Positions 14,801-27,004 of a DNA stretch of 64,000 bases are shown in pieces. The position numbers and the translations under genes are program-made. Below the pieces are notes generated by a model. The model was not told the origin of the DNA, searched no databases, and saw nothing but the letters and a program-made list of their open reading frames with translations. Every line of letters begins with the position of its first letter. Position 1 is the first letter of the stretch. This DNA is from Sarcocystis neurona (Eukaryota; Apicomplexa; Conoidasida; Eucoccidiorida; Sarcocystidae), in contig KL647322.1 in NCBI GenBank assembly GCA_000727475.1, forward strand, positions 465,834-529,833, written 5' to 3'.

Positions 14801-17800
14801 CGTCTTCTCGTTTTTTCTGTCGAAGTTCTTCTCTCGTGGCCCCCCCCCCTCCGCTGTCCTCCTCCGTCTTCTCCTCTTCTTCCGTCGTCTTCTTTGATCG
14901 ATTCTCTGTCTGCTGCATCCTCGTGGGTTCACCTGCCCAGGTCTCTTGCGCTGCTCTACTACCGAAAGACAGGAGTGTTTGTGTACGTGCAGCAGCCACC
15001 GCATGTAGCTCTGCCGCTTTTTTTCATTTCGTGGAAATGTCTTTTGTATATATCTTCTCTATTTTGCATATATCTTCCTTTCTCCTTCTACTACTACTAC
15101 CGCTTCGCTTTCTTTTGCTGCTTTTCTCTCTTCGTCTGCTGCTTCTTCCCCTCCTGCTGTTTTTGCTGCCGTTTCATCTTCCTCTCCTCCCTCTTGTCCG
15201 TCCCTTTCGTTTCTCCGTGTCCTTCTCCGGTTTCTTCTTCGTGTCCTTGCCCTCCTTTTCCGTTTTCGGTTGATCAGCAGCTTCGTCTGTGTGTCAAACG
15301 CACGCGTTGTCGTTCGGCTGCAGATATTTAGACATTTCGACGGGCAAGACGGCGGCGAGACATAAAACGAAAAAGGGTGCATGTGCGTGCATGCGGCAGA
15401 ATGCGAGCAACGCCGTCATTCATCTCGGCCACGGCAACGGAGCCGTTTCTTTGTGGACTCCCAACATGGCAAAGGTAGACAGAAAAGACTACGCTTGTCT
15501 CTTTTCCATTCATCTATTTACAAACATTTCTGTGTGTTCAGCCATCAAGTCACACGTACGTGGACGCTTTCCTGTGTTCTCTATCAATACATAAAGCCGC
15601 ATACATACATGTATACTTACACGTGTGTACGTCAGTACTTGCAAGCGGTAAGTAGTGATATACGCGTATAGCACTACTTATATATGTGTGTATATCAGGT
15701 GTTATTGAATACACATATATCTATAAATACATGTATAGATATATGTATATATATACATAGTGTGACACTACATATACATATATATATATATGTGGCTGTA
15801 TTTGTATATATATACTGTTTAATATTGACATATGGGTATACACATATATACATCTATACACATATATGTATATATGTGTATGTGCGTATGTCTACTACAC
15901 GTACATGGATACATACATATGTACATGTATTTGTATATGTATACTGTATAGTATTGAGGTATGGGTATATACATGTGCGTAATGTATGTATGTATGCATG
16001 GATGTAGGTATGTATGTGTGTGTGCGTATGTCTATTTCTAGCCCGTGCGTGTGTATGTGTGTAGCACACGTTGAGGCGTAAAGAGGTGGTCTACGACTCG
16101 TCTCGTAGAAGTCGTGGCGCACGCATGCGTAGCAGTTTCTCTTTCGCTTGAGCAGATCTGCAGATCGTCACTTTTTTATGGGGCACCTGCGTTCTGCAGA
16201 ATAGAAAAACTCGCTCGCATATCTCTCTTCCCATATGGAAAGCCAGTGAAAGTAACAACGGGATGCCCGTACTTGCTCAAGATATATCTATATATACATA
16301 TGCCTATATATATATATGTGTATGCGCGTGTCTGTGTGTATATGTATATGTATCTATCTATCTATCTATCTATATATATATATGTATACGCTTATGTATA
16401 TACGTGAGTCTATTGTTATGTCTATTGTATGCCCGTTCGTTCTCCAGGTATGTGTGCGTGCACATATACATACATATGTGTATATATATAAATATGTATC
16501 TACGTGCATATGTGTATATATATATATATATGTGTACTGGTGTATCCACTGAGGTAACCGCATATGGATCTTGATATGTATATGTACCTATATATACACT
16601 GATGTGTGCATAGATGTAAACTAGCACACACATACAGATATACATATATGTATGTGTGTATATGTATATTTATGTGTGCGCGGAATTCGGGTCGCACGTA
16701 GAGGAGAAAAAAGAGCCTTTTGCAGTCACCAGTTCTACAACAGCGATTCGCATGCGTTTCTCTCGAAATGTGTCCACGTGCGTGGAGAGACACGGCGAAA
16801 GGAGCTTCTGGAAGTATTCTTCGTATATATAATAGCCACACAGGGATATGAATACCCCCATACTTACATCCGTTGTCGATGAGCTTGACACATCGACGGC
16901 CGTGTGCAAACTTTGCATGTTATATGTGTGTGTTGGTGTTTCTCTATACACCGTACACACGTGTATATCTCCTCTATATACATGTATACAGATGTGTATT
17001 TGGGTCTACCGTCGTTCTATCTACATATACACACACATATATATAAAAGTTCAGCTATCCTACATAAATGTAGGATATCTATCTGTCTCTATGTGTATGT
17101 ATCTACGTAGACGTCTCTTCCATCCCTGGTATGCCTGTACGAATACACGTAGATAACTCTGTAGATCTACCCATATATGTGTGTGTACGTCTCTCTCTAT
17201 GTATATACGTATTTAGCTGTTTTCCTGAATATCCATATACTGCACGAATGTACGTCTCTATATCTGTACACCCAAATATATACGTGTACGCCAGTATATG
17301 TGCGTGATCGTATATGCGTGAGAAGCGTCAGGAGTCTTTGCCGTGTGCTGCTGTGCGTCGCCTGTTCTTGTCTTCCTCGTTTCGCCCTCCCTTTCATCCG
17401 CCGCTTCTTCGTCTTTTTTCGGTTTCCTTCGTCCTTTGCCTTCTCTGCTGTGCTCTTCCGTTCTCCGCATCTCTTGCTGCAGTGCCTTTCCATCCCTCTC
17501 TCGTGTCTGTACGTGGTTCTTGTGATTTTTTGGCCTCTTCTTGGTTCCGGTTGCTTCGTCTTCCGCGTCTTCCTTTCTTCTCGTTGCTTCTGGTCTTTCT
17601 GCGTCTCTCGATCCGTAGCAGTCCCCACGTCCCTTCTATTGGTCTGTAGACAGATATTCTCCTCCTCTTCTCCCTTGCTGTCCTCCTTTTCCCTCTTCGA
17701 AAAGTACCTTCTTCTGACTCGCGTTGGTTGCTGCTGCTGCTGTTGCACCTGTCACTGTTGCTGCCGCTCCTATTGCTGCTGCTTCTCTTCCTGCTTTTGG

Positions 17801-18120
17801 TACTGCTACTGGTGCCACTGCTGCTTCTGTTGCTGCTGCTGGTATTGTTTCTGCTGCTGGTATTGTTGCTGCCGCTGCGGCTGCTGTGGCTGATGGCGCT
17901 GTGCCTGTTGCTGCTGCTGCTGCTCCTGCCTGGTGTCTCGTTTTTGTTGGGAGCAGCCGGCAGCAGAAATGTTCTGTCACAACGGCAGGATCACCGCTCT
18001 CGACATCCATGGACAGTACATGGCCACAGCAGGCAAGTCCTTGTTGACTGTAGAAACACAGCAGGAAAAGACTAGAAACGCAAACAAGAACACATACGCA
18101 CATGTGCGTGCACGTATACA

Positions 18121-18156
<36 letters not shown>

Positions 18157-21100
18157 CGTATATTCTATCTCTGTACGAAGATCGTACATACTGCAAACTT
18201 CCCCAAATCAACAGACACACACAGAGAGGGAGACAGAGGAGGGGAAGAAATACGTATACATATATATATATGTATATATGTGTATACATGTATGAGGTCT
18301 CCGTATCTCCGTACGTATGTGTGTATAGGTATATGAGTGTAGCTATGTCTGTGGTCCCGATACGTACACGTGTCTACACGTATGTGTCTACTTGTGTCTA
18401 CAAATGTAGATTTATAGATTTACGTGTCTGTGTGTATATAGAGAGAGATGTGGACATGAACGGGTCTACGCCCAGGCAGAGCAGGTACATACCTATATAT
18501 CCAAATAGACGTACTGCCCTTTAACGTCTGTGTATTTTCGCAGGTACACCGCACATCCGTCCCTCTCTGTAGACACTACTGCGTACATTTCCCGAAGGAG
18601 TCGTCTCTCGTCCTGGTTCACCTCTGCAAGCATACGTCGACGTATAAATATATATATATATATGTGTATGTGTAGCCGTCTCGTGGTGTGTATGTACATG
18701 CGGTTGCGGCTGGGGTGGTGCTGTGCGACTGCTGTTGCTGTTGCAGGTGTTGACGGCGCGTGGAAAGTGTGGGACCTGCGCTTCTATCGGCCGGTGCATG
18801 CGTTTTATTATTTCGGAAGCCCGCCGGCCTGCATGCGTTTTTCTCAGCGTGGACTGCTGGCCGTGGGAAATGCTTCGCACATGCAAATTTGGAAGGGCGC
18901 AACTTCGTCGGGGGAGAAGCCGAAGAACCCGTTCCTTGTTGAGCAGTTCAGCGGGCAGGTGAGCGCGGGCCCCTTCCGGAGGGAAACCGGAGGGAAAAGC
19001 AGAGAAGGACTGACTGCGGAAGGGTCGTGTGCGCAGGGGCAGAGACACGTGTGCCGGTCAGCGGGAGAGACGGGCAGAAAAACGTTTCAGAAGAGACGCG
19101 TCTGCGTGCGGACAGGTGCAGTGCGACCAAAAATGCAGCAGCTTTTGAACGCGCAGAGGGGAAGACCAGCAGGTAGGAACGGAGACACAAGAAGCGGACG
19201 GGGGAGAAAAACAGGAAGGGGACGCGAATTGACGAAGAGAAGGAGACGCGACGACACTGCGGAGGAGGAAATGACTGAGAAACGACACTGAGACATTTCG
19301 CTGCAGACACGTGCCTTTTGGGCGGGAAACGGCGGCGCATGCGCGGTCGAGGCGGCGGCGCATGCGCGGTCGAGGCAGCGGCGCGTCTGCAGACACGCCG
19401 TTCGTGTGAAGGTGTCCGCATTTTTACGTGTTGCACGCGCGTCATCCGCTCGTGCATGAAGAACTTTCGGCTACGCCTGCAGAAGAATTTCTGCAGTTCT
19501 GCGTATGCAGAGAGAAGTGAAGCCGCGCGCGCGCGCATGCAGAATGTTGCATGCCGGCACATGCAAAATTTGTGCCGGCGCATGCGGCAGCGAGGGCAGG
19601 AAGGCGACAACGGCTGTCTGCTCTGCGGAAAGTGGGAGGCCGCAGCGGTGTTTTGCCGGTGAACAGCAAGAGACGTGCACCGCACGAGGCCTCCGCTTTG
19701 TGGGAGAACGTGCCAGCAGATGACTTCGTCACCGCTGCTGTTGCGCGGCGTCTCTTACCTCCGCGTCCTTCCGCATGCAGAGACGTATACGCGCATGCAC
19801 ACACGTGTGGCCCCCTGGGTATTTATACGTGTTTAGGTACACGCACGTAGAGAAGTGTGTGGAGAAACGTGCGGGTAAATGCGTGTGCACGAATACATAT
19901 ACGTTTGTGGACGTACAAACGTGTATACGTATCTACACACATACACATGTATGTGCATGTAGGTTTATAGCGGGGGGCTGTGCAGCAAGCAGCGACGGGC
20001 AGGTCTCTGCTCCTGTAGAGACTTCTTTTTCTCGTTATCCTCCTCTTTTTCTTTATGTGTACACACGCATGAAGAGACACACAGAATTTCAAGATTAACG
20101 TATATAGAGAAAGACAGGACGAGGGAGATAGGGGGAAGCAGCGGGAGGAACAAACCAGCGGTAGCAGTGATGTGTCTATTCACTTCTCTTTTTTGTTGCC
20201 CGACGGACATCTTCGAAGGCGAAGCAAAAGTCGAGTTCCCTGTGTTGTGTACACACACAGCTGCACGTGTTGCTGCTTTGCTCGTGTGGAAGCCTTATTT
20301 GTCTGCCTTTCTCCTTTCTTACGTCTTTTTCTGTACCTCGTGCAAGCGGACGCACGCGTGTGGATACGGCCGTACACGTTGCTGCTGTTCCACGCTGCTG
20401 GTGCTGCGTTTGTTTGTCGCGCCACGACGGACTGCTCACTTCTCTCTTTTTCTCTCGCTGACTCGGACAGTGGAAACGGATGCACGCATTCTCTTCCTTA
20501 TAAAAATTTTTGCTGTTGCTGCTGTTGCTGCTGCTGTTGCTGCTGCTTCTGCTGCTGTTGCTGATGCGGTTGCTGCTGTTGCTGCTGCTTCTGCTGCTGT
20601 TGCTGCTGCTTCTGCTGCTGTTGCTGCTGCTGGTGCTGTTGCCGCTGCTGTTGCTGTTGGTTAGCAAGTGGAAAGCTGCTGCTTTCAGCCGTTCGAAGAT
20701 ATTTTGTGCGTGGGAACGACTGCAGGAGTCCGCACGCTTCTTTGCCCGGGCTCTGCTTTCTTGAACTTTGATTCCTTCGAAGCAAATCCTTTCCAGACTG
20801 TCAAGGTACTTAATTTTTCCTCCCTCAAGAAACATGCAAACGAGGAAAACAGCAAAGAGGAACGACAGACAAACCACACAGAGCAGCTTTGTGTCTCTCT
20901 CTCTTCCCCTCGATTTCCGTATCTATTCGTCTATATTAAATATACATGTGCATATATGGGTCAGCTTGTGTGTATGTCTGTATGAATAGATGTACATATA
21001 TATATCTGTGGTGTACGTGTGTGAATATACATACATATATACATCGAGGCAGGCACAATATAGGGCACCTGGAGAACAGGGTACGCACATATATATGTAT

Positions 21101-24100
21101 ATATACATGTATAAGTAATTGTGTAGATGTGTGTATATATGTATACGTGTGTACGTATACATATGTATGCGCACACAATATAGTACCTGTAGAGAACAGA
21201 GTACGCATATATGTGTATATGTGTAGATGCAGATATATGCGTAGGTCTGTCTGTAAATTTACGTTTTTCGTTTGTTTCAACGGAAGTGCATTTTGACTGC
21301 CGTCTTCCCCTGTCCTCCGTCGTCCCCTTTGTGTGTGTTGTTCCCTTCTTCTGTTCCTCCGTCTATTTAGCCGCAGCTTCCCGTCCTTACGCTTCTCCCG
21401 TGTCTCGTGTCTCTTCGTCGTCTTCTTCTCCGTGCTTTTCGAGGGCGTCTCAACTTTTCTCTGCTGTCGCGGTGTCTCCGCTGTCATTCCCCTGCTGTGG
21501 AGTTCTCCTTCTGTGTTCCGCCCCACGCCGTTCTCTCTGACTTTTGTCCGTCGTTGCGGCTGTCTCTGTAGATGGCATATATCTGCATGCGCCTTGTTTT
21601 CCTGCACTCCTCTCTTCTTCTTATAAAGTTACGTATCTCCGTTTGTCTTTTGAAGCTTCCTTTATCGCGTCCTCCTTCGCTTTTTGTCGCTACTTCAGGG
21701 TCTTCACTACTTTCTTCTTCTCCTTTTTCTCCTTCTACGACTTTCTCCTCTTCTTCGTCCTCTCGTCTGTTTTTCTCCTTTTCTGCCGTGTGCCTCGTTT
21801 TCGCCTTCTTCTGCACGACTCTCTTCATTCGAATTGAGCGTCGACGAACTTTCTGTTCTCGCCCGTTTTTCGTTTCCCCGGCATTTCTTCTCCTCGCTTA
21901 CTACCTCCCCCCCGCCCACCTCGTCATTACAGAACAGAAACCCGACACAAGAGTACGCAGGACGCACACATGTGTATATATCTACATATATGATATGTCT
22001 ATGTGTGTACGCATTTATCCATTTATATACACACTCTTCTGCTGCTGTCTGCTCATCCGCTGTCTACTCGTCTGCTGCTGTCGACTCTTTTGCTGCCGTC
22101 AGCTTCCCTGCTGCTGTCTGCTCCTCTGCTGCTCTCTGCTTTTCTGGTGCTGTCTGCTTTCCTGCTGCTGTCTGCTTTCCTGCTGCTGTCTGCTTTCCTG
22201 CTGCTGTCTGCTTTCCTGCTGCTGTCTGCTTTCCTGCTGCTGTCTGCTTTCCTGCTGCTGTCTGCTTCCTGCTGCTGTCTGCTTCCCTGCTGCTGTCTGC
22301 TCTTCTGCTGTCTGCAGTTCTGCTGTCTGCAGTTCTTCTGCACAAGTCTGTCCACTTCTCTTCCCTCTTTCTGCTGTCTCGGGAAGACTTCTCCCGCTAA
22401 CACTCTCCCTTTTTTTCTCCCTTTTTGTATCTGCTGTTGGCTCCCGTCTTTTCCCTTTTCCTTTTCGTGCTTCTGTCGTTCCGAGTGCTAGTCACCGCGT
22501 GTAAAGGTATGCATGTGTGTGTGTGTGTTGCTCGTCCGAATGAATATCTGCTCCGTTACCTTTTCTCTCGCCCGTTATCTCTTAGCAACGGCGGGAAGGA
22601 GAAGTGCATGCGCTGCTAGAGAAGCTTCCGCCGGACATGATTTCGCTGAATTCGTCGACAAGAAAAGTGGGGGATGTGGCGAAAAGGGAAAAGAGCACCC
22701 GAGGTCGGGGTGACGAAATAAGAGAAGACGACGAAGGACAGACGAAAGGAAAAGAAGCAGAAGAAGAACAAAAAGGTGAGGACTGACAAACTCAGAGGAA
22801 GAATTGTCGGTGAAGAAACTGCTGAAGAAACGCCGGCACGCCACAACTTGTGCGTCGGCCTCTATTCTTTGACTTCTTCAGACACGTATATGTGTGTGTA
22901 CGAGTTCATCTATGACACACCTAGGCGCACACGTACACGTAGATATCTCCTCAGTTTTTACTACAAACGCTGCACGTGTAGACAGAGAAAGCACTGCAAA
23001 AGCAATCAGAAAGAGACTCACGCATATATATATATATATATATATATAACTTCAGCGTCAAGTGAAACGACGTGCGCGTACATACATATATATATATATA
23101 TTGCATATATTGCTATTCGCAGATGTGTATACGTGTAGAGATATAAATAGAGGTAGATAATATGTAGAAACACTTAGATGTAGGGGTGTGTATGGGTGGT
23201 TGTAGATATATGGCATATTCACTACAGGACAGTGAAATACATCTTTTCTTGTACGTTCTATCGGCACGTGGAACTGCGTGCCCCATGCGCATTACACCTC
23301 CATATATATGGTACAGACACATACATAAGTGTCTAAACGGTTACAGACATACAATTATACGTATACATACATATATATATATATACGTATATACATGTCC
23401 GCATCGGCAAAGGTGTACTGTGTACAGGTGTGTATATATGTTAATATATATATATATATGTACATGCGTGTAAACGGTAAGAGAGGTCCTTGTGTACGTA
23501 TATATATATATATGACTAAGCAAGAGAGGTGTTTACGTATATATACATATATATATATATATATGTATTTCAATATATATCTGCAGAGAGAGACAGATAT
23601 GTGTATCCGTTGTTCCATACATAGCTGTGTACATATGCGTATATATATATTCTGCATTTGCAAGCGCGTCGGACTTCTTCAGGACGCTTACACGTAGAAA
23701 CGGCGCTACGGGAGAGAAGAGGAGGAGATGCAGAGAAGGGGAGGGGCTCGAGGAGACTGGTGAAGAGATTTCGTAGATTTCTCTTCGTGAAGACGTTTCT
23801 TTTCGACGAATAGGAAGTGTCTTCGCTAGAACGTCTCTTCACGGACTCCGTTAAATAGTCTCTTTGATGTACAGAGAGCAGGTCCGCAGTTGACTGATGC
23901 AGAATCTGCCTGTTTAACGCTTCTTCGTATATACGTGTGAATCTCCAGGTGGACACGTATCTCTGTACGAATTTCTACGTATGGTCATAGAAAGGACAAT
24001 TCAAGTACGTGGTATATCGATGTACAGAAAACGACAGAGGGGGCGGAATAGTATTTTTTGATCTCTCTCTCTATATATGTGTGCGTGTGTGCATGCCTGT

Positions 24101-27004
24101 GTCTTTCTGCGTACGCAGTCGGACGTGCAGTACCCGTGTGCTCTGCTGTCCTTTTTCTCGCTTACTATAAATGTGCTCGCCTCATATATATTCTGCATAT
24201 ATTTAGAAGGCAGATCGAGATCAATAGACACATATGCGTATGTGGGGTATCAATACGTATGCGGAGATATAGACACATATTTCACTAGTTACACATATGT
24301 GTGTATGCAGACGTAGTACGTACACATAGAGAGGTACACAACACTTTGTACATATAAATCAGTTACATGTATATATATATATATGTATATATTCGTATAT
24401 GTGTACACACGTATATCTCGAATATGGAAATGGAAAGGCAAGCAGGTCTCGACGAGGTGGAGGTATGTATTCCGCTGAGTAGAGAAGTGTGGATGTTCCA
24501 CGTATTAATATGCGTCACCAGCGCTTGTGTGTGTATATATATAAATATACGTACATAGAGAGAGGGACAGGGAAATATATATGTGTAAATATATGTATGA
24601 GGTGGTAGAGAGGTGTGTGTATGTATTTACCTCATGATACAAGGATATATATGTATTTGCGTGTGTATTAAGAATGCTTGTCTGTGTAGGGTTGCACCGA
24701 AGCGTATTCACAAAAAATCAGACCGCCTCCTCATCTGTCCACGTGTGTGCCTTACTTGTGTACACATAGGAAATGTGTATGTGCGCATATTCGTATATAT
24801 ATGTTGATTCTCGTGAACCTTGGTAAGTATGTCTGTGCGCTCCCGTATACGTGTATATATATATAAATAGGTAGATAGATGTATGCACACACATGTATAC
24901 ATATACATATACAATGATACGTATGTATATGTATACGTGTATACATACAAATGTATCCATATGTGCGTATATATATATGTGTACGTTTGTATACGTGTGT
25001 ACATGCCAAGTTCTGCGCGTATATATGGGCGGAGGAACTGCATCTTCGTCTATGTGTGGAGTGTCCACAGCGACTTCAACGCGTGTTCGGATGTATCTGT
25101 ACACACACTTCCATATATATATGTATATGTAGGTATACATATTATTGTTTGTGGGTAGCCAGGTCCGTGTGGATAAATAAGAATATATACATACACGGGT
25201 ATGTTTGTATTATCCACCCGCACGTGGTGGTGTATATGTATGCGTGTGTGTGTGGGTGGTTCCGCATGCAAATGTGTATCATATACACGTCTCTATGTGC
25301 GTGAGTCTACGCGCTTATATATATGTGTGTGTGTGGACGTGTCTGTACGTGTGTATTTTTGTCCCTGCAGATATTTCTGCTGCTAAACAGAAGAAAAAAA
25401 TGCGAGGCCGGGATGCGCCGTCTAAAATACAGAAGGTGCGTGCCGCTGTCGCCAGCTGCTCTCCCTTTCCTCTCCACATGCCTTCTGCATGCCTCTGTGT
25501 TTTTCTATTCACGTGTATCTCCCCCTGCCCCACGTCCTGTATCTGTCGACACATACGTGTATATTCATGCTGTCGTCTATATATGTCCAGGTTTGCGCGC
25601 TCCTGTACCGTTCTCCCTATACCTGTACGTATATTCTTATATCTATACGTGTACATAAATATATATATATATATATGCACTCCTGTATCTACCTGTACCT
25701 ATACACCTTTGCGTTCTTATTTATGCGTCCATGTGTATGTATATTCGTATATATACACCTGCTGAATGGTGTATTTACACGAGAAGGTGTGTACCTGTAT
25801 CTCATATATATATTGGTTATTGTACTGTTCAATTTATATGTGTGTGTGTCCTTACATATATATATATATATATGTGTCAATAGTAGCCGCATATGTGTAT
25901 ATATGTGTGTATCTGTATGTGTGTGAATGCGGCAAACGCCGTGCTCGTAGGCGTGTACAAGTGTGGAATACATACATGTGTATATAACTGTCGACGTAGT
26001 GATACGTATGAAGGAAGGTGGGTGGGGGTTTTGTACGCGCTGGGACGCATCTGGTATGAAGACGTGTAGAGGAGCTGTTTCACCCTCCAGATGGGATGAA
26101 TGGCCAAGACGGGCTGGGCTGCGGTGTTTTTTTCTCGTGTGGTCAGAAGAAGCTCCTGCAGCGCGCACATGTAACACGGAGGAGCACCGCCGCTCGTGTT
26201 GCCGCGGCAAAGAAAAGACGTTCTGTCAAGAAGAAAGGGACAGGAAAGGAGCCCACAGCGAAGTTCAATGTCCTCGACAGGTATAATCGGAGAAGGAGAG
26301 ATTCGGCTGCCGCGGCTGCTACGACTGCTCGGCCAGTGCTGCTTTTCATCTCCCGTCGCTCCACTTCTGGGGCTGTGCGACGGCTGTCGCAGCTACTGTT
26401 GCTGCTGCTGGTAGTTTTGTTTCTGCTGCTGCCGCTCGCCCCACGTTCCGTCCTGCTGCCAGCGAGGAGACTTTTCTGCTGCTGCTCTAACGCTCGGCGA
26501 TGCCCCCTCCGCTACAGCTGCCGGAGCTGCTATTCCTGCTCCTACCACACGCCTTGCCAGTCCTACTGCCTTACGCTGCTGCTGCCCTACGCTGCTGCTG
26601 CCTTACACTGCTGCTGGCTTACGCTGCTGCTGTGTACTGCTCTCTCTGCTGGTGGTGGTGTTGATCCTGCGGCTGCTGTTTTCTATGCCACTCCTCCTCC
26701 TGCTCTGCTTCTGCTGCTGCTGGGACTGCTGCGGTTGCTGTATGTTGATGCGTCAGTGCAGGTGCCCCCTGGCGCTGCTGCTGCTGTTGTTAGTACAACC
26801 GCAGCCATATCACTGTTAAAATGGTGGTATTAATGCTGCTGCAGCGCTTCTACCTCTGCGGCTGCTGGTGGTTCTACTACTGCTGCTTGCGCTGCCTCCC
26901 GTTGCCGCTTCTGCCGCGTGAAGCATGCAGCGTGCTCGTGGTCCTCTGTCTGTTTTTTTGTGTGCCGCAGATTTCGAAGGAAAACGAAACCCAGCTACGC
27001 ATGA
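2828..27004 (+). CDS. UTP7: UTP7/WDR46-like WD-repeat (BING4) nucleolar protein, 15 exons
   Basis: In other eukaryotes UTP7/WDR46 is a small-subunit processome component needed for 18S rRNA maturation in the nucleolus. My model has exons 2828-3001, 3993-4105, 5399-5489, 6739-6876, 9475-9532, 11376-11443, 12875-12945, 15324-15474, 17957-18032, 18747-18958, 20665-20805, 22586-22775, 25371-25435, 26147-26280 and 26971-27004. All phases agree and give 571 aa, near the human (about 610) and yeast (about 554) lengths. Family landmarks appear in order: basic N-terminus, LTYGPYLVDYSRSGRHLLLG (exon 4), YIYDQQGIELHCLR (exon 6), RLEFLPYHFLL (exon 7), NAVIHLGHGNGAVSLW (exon 8), YMATAG then WKVWDLRFY across intron 9, HALLEKLPPDM (exon 12), KKKMRGR (exon 13) and a terminal NVLDRF (exons 14-15). 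The start ATG at 2828 opens the first recognisable exon; a further 5' exon cannot be excluded. Weakest points are the N-terminus and the exact 3' end of exon 12. Confidence 0.9.
4559..4641. repeat. (TG)n followed by (TGTC)n microsatellite
   Basis: A short (TG)n run passes into about fifteen TGTC/TGCC tetranucleotide units and then a degenerate TCTG/TCTC tail. It lies in UTP7 intron 2. Confidence 0.9.
6905..7500. repeat. Degenerate CTG/GCT triplet array in UTP7 intron 4
   Basis: About 600 bp dominated by GCTGCT/CTGCTG triplets with interspersed TCC, GTT and GCC. The plus strand (UTP7 sense) carries the CTG orientation. All three frames stay open for long stretches, giving Ala-, Leu- or Cys-rich strings, which is a by-product of the repeat and not evidence of a gene. 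Confidence 0.85.
8000..8180. repeat. Imperfect short repeats around a GGTAGTTACTCC core
   Basis: The motif CTGCCGGTAGTTACTCCTCA recurs in degenerate form (for example GCTGGTAGTTACTCCCACAC), each time followed by a CGCGTTAC element and an AACTGC/ATTGCT element. It lies in UTP7 intron 4 and is clearly different from the surrounding TA/TG tracts. Confidence 0.5.
10715..11375. repeat. CTG/GCT triplet-rich block in UTP7 intron 5
   Basis: Degenerate CTG/GCT triplets alternate with CTTCTC-type pyrimidine tracts and run up to the exon 6 acceptor at 11375. Just after exon 6 (about 11451-11465) the orientation flips briefly to CAG. Confidence 0.8.
13085..13425. repeat. Higher-order purine/TA repeat in UTP7 intron 7
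   Basis: Several imperfect units each combine a purine-rich AGAGAGA/GATAGACAGAC segment with a TATATACGTA-type segment and an AAxAAGGGxxAAxAGAG segment. Units run head to tail with similar but not identical spacing. No coding potential is supported. Confidence 0.6.
13750..13895. repeat. 77-bp tandem duplication
   Basis: Two head-to-tail copies with period 77 (13750 and 13827) start GGTGCCTCCCA and end CTTATATTCGGGTGTCTCAA. They differ at only a few positions. They lie in UTP7 intron 7, away from the microsatellites. Confidence 0.85.
16351..16385. repeat. (ATCT)n and (TA)n microsatellite
   Basis: About five ATCT units run into a TATATATA tract inside UTP7 intron 8. Confidence 0.85.
17715..17940. 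repeat. CTG/GCT triplet array just upstream of UTP7 exon 9
   Basis: GCTGCTGCTGTTGC-type triplets run to within about 20 bp of the exon 9 acceptor (17956), so the triplet array is effectively the 3' end of the intron, including its pyrimidine-containing acceptor context. Confidence 0.85.
18033..18746 (+). other. UTP7: GC-AG intron in UTP7 (intron 9)
   Basis: Exon 9 ends ...GCAG at 18032 and the intron begins GCAAGT instead of GTAAGT. It ends TTGCAG at 18746. Joining phase 1 at this point reads ATAG then VDGAWKVWDLR, the conserved blade of UTP7. No GT donor nearby gives that reading. GCAAGT is the usual consensus at GC donors. Confidence 0.8.
19331..19383. repeat. GC-rich tandem repeat (about 23 bp)
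   Basis: GGCGGCGCATGCGCGGTCGA occurs twice head to tail, followed by a partial third copy. It lies in UTP7 intron 10 in a locally GC-rich, non-microsatellite stretch (about 18.96-19.75 kb). Confidence 0.8.
20508..20662. repeat. CTG triplet array in UTP7 intron 10
   Basis: About 150 bp of TGCTGTTGCTGC/TTCTGCTGC triplets end at the TTAG acceptor of exon 11 (20664). The opposite strand would read as polyglutamine/polyserine, but nothing supports transcription of that strand. Confidence 0.9.
22038..22345. repeat. 18-bp minisatellite CTGCTGCTGTCTGCTTTC
   Basis: About six near-perfect 18-bp units lie at roughly 22160-22270, flanked by degenerate CTGCTGTCTGCT units on both sides. It sits in UTP7 intron 11. 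It keeps several frames open (AADSSRK-like on the minus strand, LLLSAF-like on the plus) without coding. Confidence 0.9.
26320..26790. repeat. CTG/GCT triplet-rich block in the last UTP7 intron
   Basis: Degenerate CTG/GCT triplets interrupted by TTACGCTGCTGCTG units fill most of intron 14, between the end of exon 14 (26280) and the 34-bp terminal exon. Confidence 0.8.

Noticed and set aside
14582..15331. 249-codon plus-strand frame, and a 234-codon Arg/Lys/Glu-rich minus-strand frame over the same DNA
   Set aside because: Both follow from a CT-rich tract in UTP7 intron 7, immediately before exon 8. Composition is monotonous on both strands.
22030..22345. CRISPR-like regular repeats
   Set aside because: Units of 18 bp abut without unique spacers; this is a minisatellite in a eukaryotic intron.
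21572..22504. 310-codon plus-strand frame, Leu/Cys/Ser-rich
   Set aside because: It is produced by pyrimidine-rich and CTGCTGTCT minisatellite DNA inside UTP7 intron 11; three frames stay open together and there is no ordered domain.
23570..23956. 128-codon minus-strand frame with fairly normal composition in UTP7 intron 12
   Set aside because: It contains a plausible segment (YEEALNRQILHQSTADLLSV), but its C-terminal part runs into TA repeats, and I see no splice sites or family resemblance. It could be a nested gene; evidence is too thin.
1..27000. Many Tyr/Ile/His/Cys/Val-rich frames of 60-180 codons
   Set aside because: They are translations of (TA)n, (TGTA)n and (CACA)n microsatellites.
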